Assembly (NCBI GenBank): GCA_944990035.1
Contig: CALYLX010000068.1
Coordinates: 1-64,000, forward strand
DNA from: Clitopilus passeckerianus
Lineage: Eukaryota; Basidiomycota; Agaricomycetes; Agaricales; Entolomataceae
Length of the DNA stretch: 64,000 bases
Direction of reading: 5' to 3'
Shown: positions 58,801 to 64,000 of the stretch, one piece after another
Layout of the letters: each line of letters opens with the position of its first letter
Numbering within the stretch: the first letter of the stretch is position 1
The notes under the pieces: generated by a model
What the model was told of the DNA's origin: nothing
What the model saw: the letters and a program-made list of their open reading frames with translations, nothing else
The model's database searches: none
Translations under genes and position numbers: made by a program

Positions 58801-61800
58801 CCCCGCCAGCTAGCCCTTCTCTTCCAAAACCCGAATGACGTGAAGATCTTCATAGAATCGCTGATTCGACTCCATGACTATACTCCTCCTGGGACCCCTC
58901 TTGACAGCCTATCCCCTCTTCTAGCAAGGGATGCACGCTTGGCCCTCGCCATGGCGGAACAGCACCTCCATTTCGTGGATCATCATCAGTGCGCTCTGAA
59001 CGAGGCAGTACGTTCCATATGGAGTGCCTATACCCCTGGTTGCATCGGCTGGACAACCTTACCAGTTCCAAACAGCTGTTGGGTGTCAACGACCACCTCG
59101 GATGACTTTTCCGGCAGACCATCCCAAGTCCACCTCAATCTGCTAACAGGCTCTCTATTGATTGATGGCAAACCATTAGGACGTCTACCTCTCTCCATTG
59201 TCCAGCACCCAACCTATACTAGGCTGCTAGACCAGGTGAGAAGTCTAATTGAGCCCAATATGATTTCAGGCGTCCTAAGTCCTTTTGATAGCAAACCCTT
59301 GACATAATTCCGTCGAACCTCCGAGGCATGGATTTTGCCACTCGTGATCCAATGTCTGAAGGCGGTTTTCACGTAAGTCCAGGTCGTATTCACCTTGAGT
59401 CTCTGGTAATCACCTCGCTTACTCCCTAAGCTCCATTTCAAACTCACGGGCAATGATCTTTTGCTAAAGGCCACCAGAGACACAGAAATAGTAGAGCTTA
59501 TACCGCACACTGTTTTCCAAGCAAGCACCACTAGATCTCAACCCGATTTACCCATCTCATTCATCGAAAATCATTGCCACTGGCTACGCTGTTTACCAGA
59601 CGGCTCTTCATTCGTGGAATTCCGCCCACTACGCTGTCGTTGGGAGTCGTCGGTCAACAACTGGCGACTGAAACTTTCAACTCATAGGGTCTCAGGATCT
59701 GTGCTTCAGCATGGGGTTGACTCCACAGAACGCCTAGTCGACCTTTTCAGCAGGACTTTTGCAATGATATCCCGCCGCCTAACAGGCCTTGAAAACCGGT
59801 CGGGGTGCATTCACGTTATCTCACTGTCGTCGCAAAACTCTCCACTCATTGCAGAGTTGCCGAGATTCAAACTCACATTTTCCTTGGACGACAACGAGCT
59901 CCGATCCAACAATCTGAAAGATATGGTAATAGATCATGACCAAAATATTGGCACACTCTACGGGTTACACAACCAGCTAGTCCTCAAACCCTTCAGCTCT
60001 ACGCAAGAGCCTACAGCGCAATCACGCTGTGTTCTCATTCCATACGGCCAGTTGGTTTTCAAAGAAGATGGGAACCATGTAGCTGTTCATGTTGAGACAG
60101 AGAAGGTATGCTCTCATTCAGATGGATGATTATCAATGTCTCAATATTACTAGGTAGCCACTGTTCCCCATTTCCGATACAATATCAACGCAGATCTACG
60201 TACTCTGGCCAGCACGACTTTACTCAGCGAATTTTATCGGATCTACCTTCACGCGTTAACTTCACACCCTCTAGTCGATCCATTATTCGGGCATACTGGG
60301 ACGGAGGAGGCGTTAAAATCACTTCGTTCAGCCAGATGCAAATCATTCCAAACCCTCACCAATGAAGAGCAAACCATGCTTCTCCATATATCCGAGCTGC
60401 ACACCGGCCGGGCATGGTATCCAGAAAATTTGCGAGTGATGCAAACCGTGACTTGGAAGGAGGTTGGATCGCTTTCTCAACATTGGAGTTATCCCGTACT
60501 AGTCGACTCTATCCTAAGGTTCAATGAAGAACTCTCGATCTTTGATCCGAACCCTCCAGAGGCAACGCCCGATTTTCTTTCGAAGAACGGCCACCTCGCC
60601 TGCCGGGTCTCATCACATCACTATTACCTATACCCTTCCGATGATTATGGCGTGGACTTTTCTGAATTCCAAGATTATTTCTATCTTCCTGCGCAAGGAT
60701 CAACATCAACCACTCAAGTGCTGCGGGCCAATTACATGGCGCTGCTGGTTCAAGAATGGCCGAGAGGCTTGACTACAGCCCCAAACATCTGGGATCGCCT
60801 TCGGACTGCTAGCGCATCCAGCCCTATTCTTGACATCTCCAAAGACTTCACATTGACGTACAGCAAAGATCTGCTCAACGTTGATCTGGCCAAAATCTGG
60901 CTACCCATCTATCGTAGTTGCATCGGTGCACCAGATTGTAGCCACCTGCAGGCACAATTGGCGTTTACGCTACCCGCCATGGCGTATCGGAACGACGAAG
61001 CGCAACTCATATCAACTTTCCTTGCCTTTGCGACGGTACCAGAGCTTCGCAACGTCCTACCTCCCAATTGGGACCGTTTCGACCTGACCCATGGAATGCG
61101 ACCGTCGCTTGACCCATTGACAAGTATGGTCAACGGCTTTGCCATAGATGTTGACTGTGCCTCAGATGGCCTGCACATCAGGGATTCGGAGACCCCATAT
61201 TCGTTCAGACTACGCCGTGAACGAGAGCATGAACGAAGATGCCGGGAAGAGTCACAATCCATTGCTCGGCACCTTGAATGGGGATGGAAACAAGGCCCGT
61301 GCGCAAGTCGGAGCAAACCACGTTTTTCAGGCATTTCATTTACTTTAATCGAGCGGACTTATCTCTTGGAGAAGCAACTGGAAGACAAGTTCCATAATTG
61401 GCACAAGAACATGCACTTCGAGGCGCACATCCAAACTGTTCAATCTGCTCTGAACAACTGCAAACCAGGACTCCCGCACATCAACACTTATCAATCCAGG
61501 CCGTTCTCCGTCAATCTGACACCCAGAGTGCTCGGACCCAGGGTTCGACCTTGGGCGAACCTGCTTGAGATAGCTATGCAGAGAGCTATCGACGCAGACA
61601 CCCTCTCAGGCTTGAAACCCCTTCCCCGCCTTCTTACCCCAGTCACTGGCACTGCACCTTTCCCAGCTGAGGTTAGGCCGTCTCTTGAACACATGGACCA
61701 GTCATTGCAGTTAGATGCACTCCTGAATTACTTTACGGAACATCAAGATCCCCTCCGTTCGGCGTACGGACACGCATTGCAGTGCAGCAAGGAGAGCATG

Positions 61801-64000
61801 ATCAAAACTGAGCAGGCTTCCTTCGATCACCCACTCCTCCTGAGTGAAGCTGATCTGACCGGCTACGTTGAACGCTGCGCCAGACATCATTCGGTGGCAC
61901 TTCGAGCCATTTGCCAGGCCTTATCACACTTCACAGATTCGGAAGAATTTCAGCATCTTGGCTCCCTTTGGCCACGCGTGACAACAAGGGCACTACTGGA
62001 GACATTTCTGCGGATCGATCCTAATGTCCCCAGTTCAATTCACTGGGTTATGGCTCTGAGGGGCTTTGCCGAAAGCTTGTTATTTTTGCAACGGGCAAAG
62101 CGTCTCCTTCTTTTCTGGAAGACAGCGCGGTGGAACGAATTTGCGAGAGAACTTGCCAGTGCTCCTTCTACAAAGAGACAGGACCCTGTTTGGATTGTAG
62201 TCCAGGTAAGATATTCGGAACAGACTTGAAACACCCATAATAGACTAATTCTATTCCTCAATGAAATAGATCGAAGGAGATTTTCTTGCGAGACCAGTAC
62301 AACTCCGAGTTGCCGATGAAATGATGAAACCCACCAGCAACGAGAATACGGCCATTCAACTCAACATGGGTGAAGGAAAATCATCTGTGATTGTTCCATT
62401 GATCGCCTGTAGCCTTGCTGATGGCCAGAGGCTCGCTCGCGTAGTAGTCCTCAAACCCCTCGCAAAGTCCATGTTCTCCCTGCTTGTCCATCGGCTCTCT
62501 GGGCTTGCCAATCGGCGAGTCTTTTACCTACCGTTCTCAAGAGACATAAAAATGGATGATGCCCAAGCGGATAAATTGTTTCACCTTTTCAAACTTTGCC
62601 TCAGGGAGCAGGGCATCCTGGTTGCGCAGCCTGAGCATGTCCTTTCTTTCAAATTGATGGGCATTGACCTTGCATGCATGGCCGCAGACGAGACGAACCA
62701 TCGTACAGCAAGCAACATGCTTTTCACTCAGCGCTGGTTGTCCGAACGCTGCCGAGACATCTTGGACGAGAGCGATGAAATCCTCAACGTCAAATACCAA
62801 TTGATATATACCAGTGGGCGCCAGAAACCACTTGAAAACCATCCTTATAGGTGGTTAGTCATTCAGGAGGTCTTACAGTGTGTCAAAGAATGTGCTCGAC
62901 GTTTCAACCATCAACGACACAACAGCCTTGAAGTAGAGGCCACTGATAGCTGCGTATTTCCTATCATTCGGGTGCTGGATGGTGGAATGGGAGAGGCACT
63001 TGCCACGGAGGTTGCGCGGTCCCTCATCAACTCAGAAAGGTTCCGGCTTCTAACAGCCACCACTCGCGAGCTGGGTCTTTCCTACATCACAAAGCAACAG
63101 CATCACCCGGACCAGCGCCGTGTTCTCCAAGATCAACTTACCCCAGATCTTTGGCAGACCATGCTCCTCTTTAGAGGTCTCTTCGCATGCGGTATCTTGC
63201 AATTTGCATTGCAGGAGAAACGCTGGCGCGTCAACTATGGCCTTGACCCGAGACGCACATTGCTTGCTGTCCCATACCGCGCAAAGGACGTTCCAGCTCT
63301 GCGCGCAGATTTTGGGCACCCTGACGTCGCCGTCATCCTCACCTGCTTCAGCTACTATTATGGTGGCCTCAAAGCTGATCAGGTCTCAGTTTGCTTCCAA
63401 TTGCTCATGAAGCTAGATAACCCTGATCAGGAATACGATGTAAGTGAAATCGAACTTGATCCCTATAAACCAACCTCATTCGAAATTCTATCTCTGCAGC
63501 TATGGGTAGCCAATAACGCTGATGTCCCACCCGCTTTACGCGAACTCATCGGGGTCAATACGGATGATCCTGATCAACAAAGACGACTTTACAAGTGTTT
63601 CGGAAGGAATCAAGCCACCATCGACTTCTACCTATCACGCGTTGTTTTTCCAAGGGAGGCCAAACAATTCCCAAAGAAGCTATCTACTTCCGCTTGGGAC
63701 CTTGCTGAATCAAAATCTCATCCTACGACTGGATTTAGCGGGACCAACGACAACCAAGACCTACTTCCTCTCTCTATCAAGCAGCAAGACCCCGTGGATC
63801 AAGGTGGAACAAACGCACGGGTGCTCGAATGTCTTCTTCGGCCGGAGAACGACCATTACATCGTGATCCGGGGCAGCGATACGCAGATTCTATCCAGTCA
63901 AGACTATATGGAGAATATCATGCGGCAGGCCCAACCCGTACGTGTCCTCCTCGACGTCGGTGCCCAGATGTTGGATAAAGATAGCAATGAAATTGCCCGA
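55810..64000 (+). CDS. Giant DUF6606/DUF3638/DUF3645 protein (3' partial)
   Basis: Large fungal family of about 3,000 residues, sometimes annotated as ubiquitin thioesterase; true function unclear. ATG 55810 (MDTKVSLARDYLVNHVFLP) begins the DUF6606 part. After TFSQYTDCKDW the frame breaks by one base (55978-55981) before VERMMGRLSELHGQ. A 59-nt intron with a tgctaac branch site (56085-56143) leads to VLVFPVRAQNAGVMVRTYAD and a 1,000-codon exon. Further introns lie at 59236-59291, 59373-59430, about 60106-60151, about 62206-62269 and 63440-63500. DUF3638: AIQLNMGEGKSSVIVPLIA with a Walker-A-like GEGKS, VVVLKPLAKSMFSLL, NRRVFYLPFSRDIKMD, ILDESDEILNVKYQLIY. DUF3645: TLLAVPYRAKDVPALRADFG, HPDVAVILTCFSYYYGGLKA, then FPKKLSTSAWDLAE and TTGFSGTND. 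It runs off the right edge. Confidence 0.85.

Noticed and set aside
59236..59291. Premature stop after the 1,000-codon exon of the giant gene
   Set aside because: A gtgaga...gatag intron of 56 nt restores the frame into TLDIIPSNLRGMDFATR, in keeping with the family, so the gene is not broken there.

Overview
The window reads as the nuclear genome of a filamentous basidiomycete, most likely a mushroom-forming Agaricomycete. Genes are dense and rich in introns of about 50-60 nt with GT...AG ends. Several families are typical of that group: a DUF6534 seven-helix membrane protein, a heme-thiolate (family 2) peroxidase, and a giant DUF6606/DUF3638/DUF3645 protein. The two tRNA genes carry short introns at the usual eukaryotic position. 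All exon joins given here were read by eye from reading frame, splice dinucleotides and family motifs; no alignment or transcript data were used.

Layout. 1-7.2 kb: 3' end of an ERAD-type E2 ubiquitin-conjugating enzyme (Ubc7), an ERCC6L2-like SNF2 DNA translocase, and an otubain deubiquitinase, all on +. 7.3-10.1 kb: a secreted proline/threonine repeat protein on -. 10.8-12.1 kb: two small tandem coiled-coil paralogues. 12.2-13.9 kb: a divergent pair of mitochondrial genes (ribosomal protein bL31m and a MICOS Mic26/27 subunit). 14.1-17.7 kb: a single-pass membrane protein and a Ppg1-type phosphatase on -. 17.7-20.7 kb: little that can be supported. 20.8-24.5 kb: EMC1. 26.4-29.9 kb: DUF6534 protein and a MYND-finger protein. 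30.1-37.4 kb: a Tps3/Tsl1-like trehalose synthase subunit and two single-exon orphans on -, with a tRNA-Thr(TGT) between the orphans. 37.7-38.7 kb: tRNA-Gly(GCC) beside a broken PIF1-type helicase. 39.4-41.6 kb: an OTU protease. 43.5-50.9 kb: small secreted protein, heme-thiolate peroxidase-like protein, an orphan, an MFS sugar transporter and a mitochondrial two-RRM protein. 51.2-64 kb: a duplicated divergent gene pair followed by the giant DUF6606/DUF3638 gene, which runs off the right edge.

The most unusual structure is at 51.2-56.9 kb. A divergent pair (an orphan on -, a DUF6606/DUF3638 giant on +) appears to have been tandemly duplicated, and each copy then lost the opposite member. The left copy keeps the orphan and has a dead N-terminal fragment of the giant; the right copy has a dead orphan and keeps the giant. 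The surviving giant itself shows a one-base frame break near its N-terminus. Other points of note are a sugar transporter with 12-, 15- and 21-nt exons, a peroxidase-family protein whose catalytic Glu codon reads Ala, a trehalose-phosphatase domain with broken catalytic motifs, and a concentration of ubiquitin-related genes (Ubc7, otubain, OTU protease; DUF3638 proteins are sometimes annotated as ubiquitin thioesterases).
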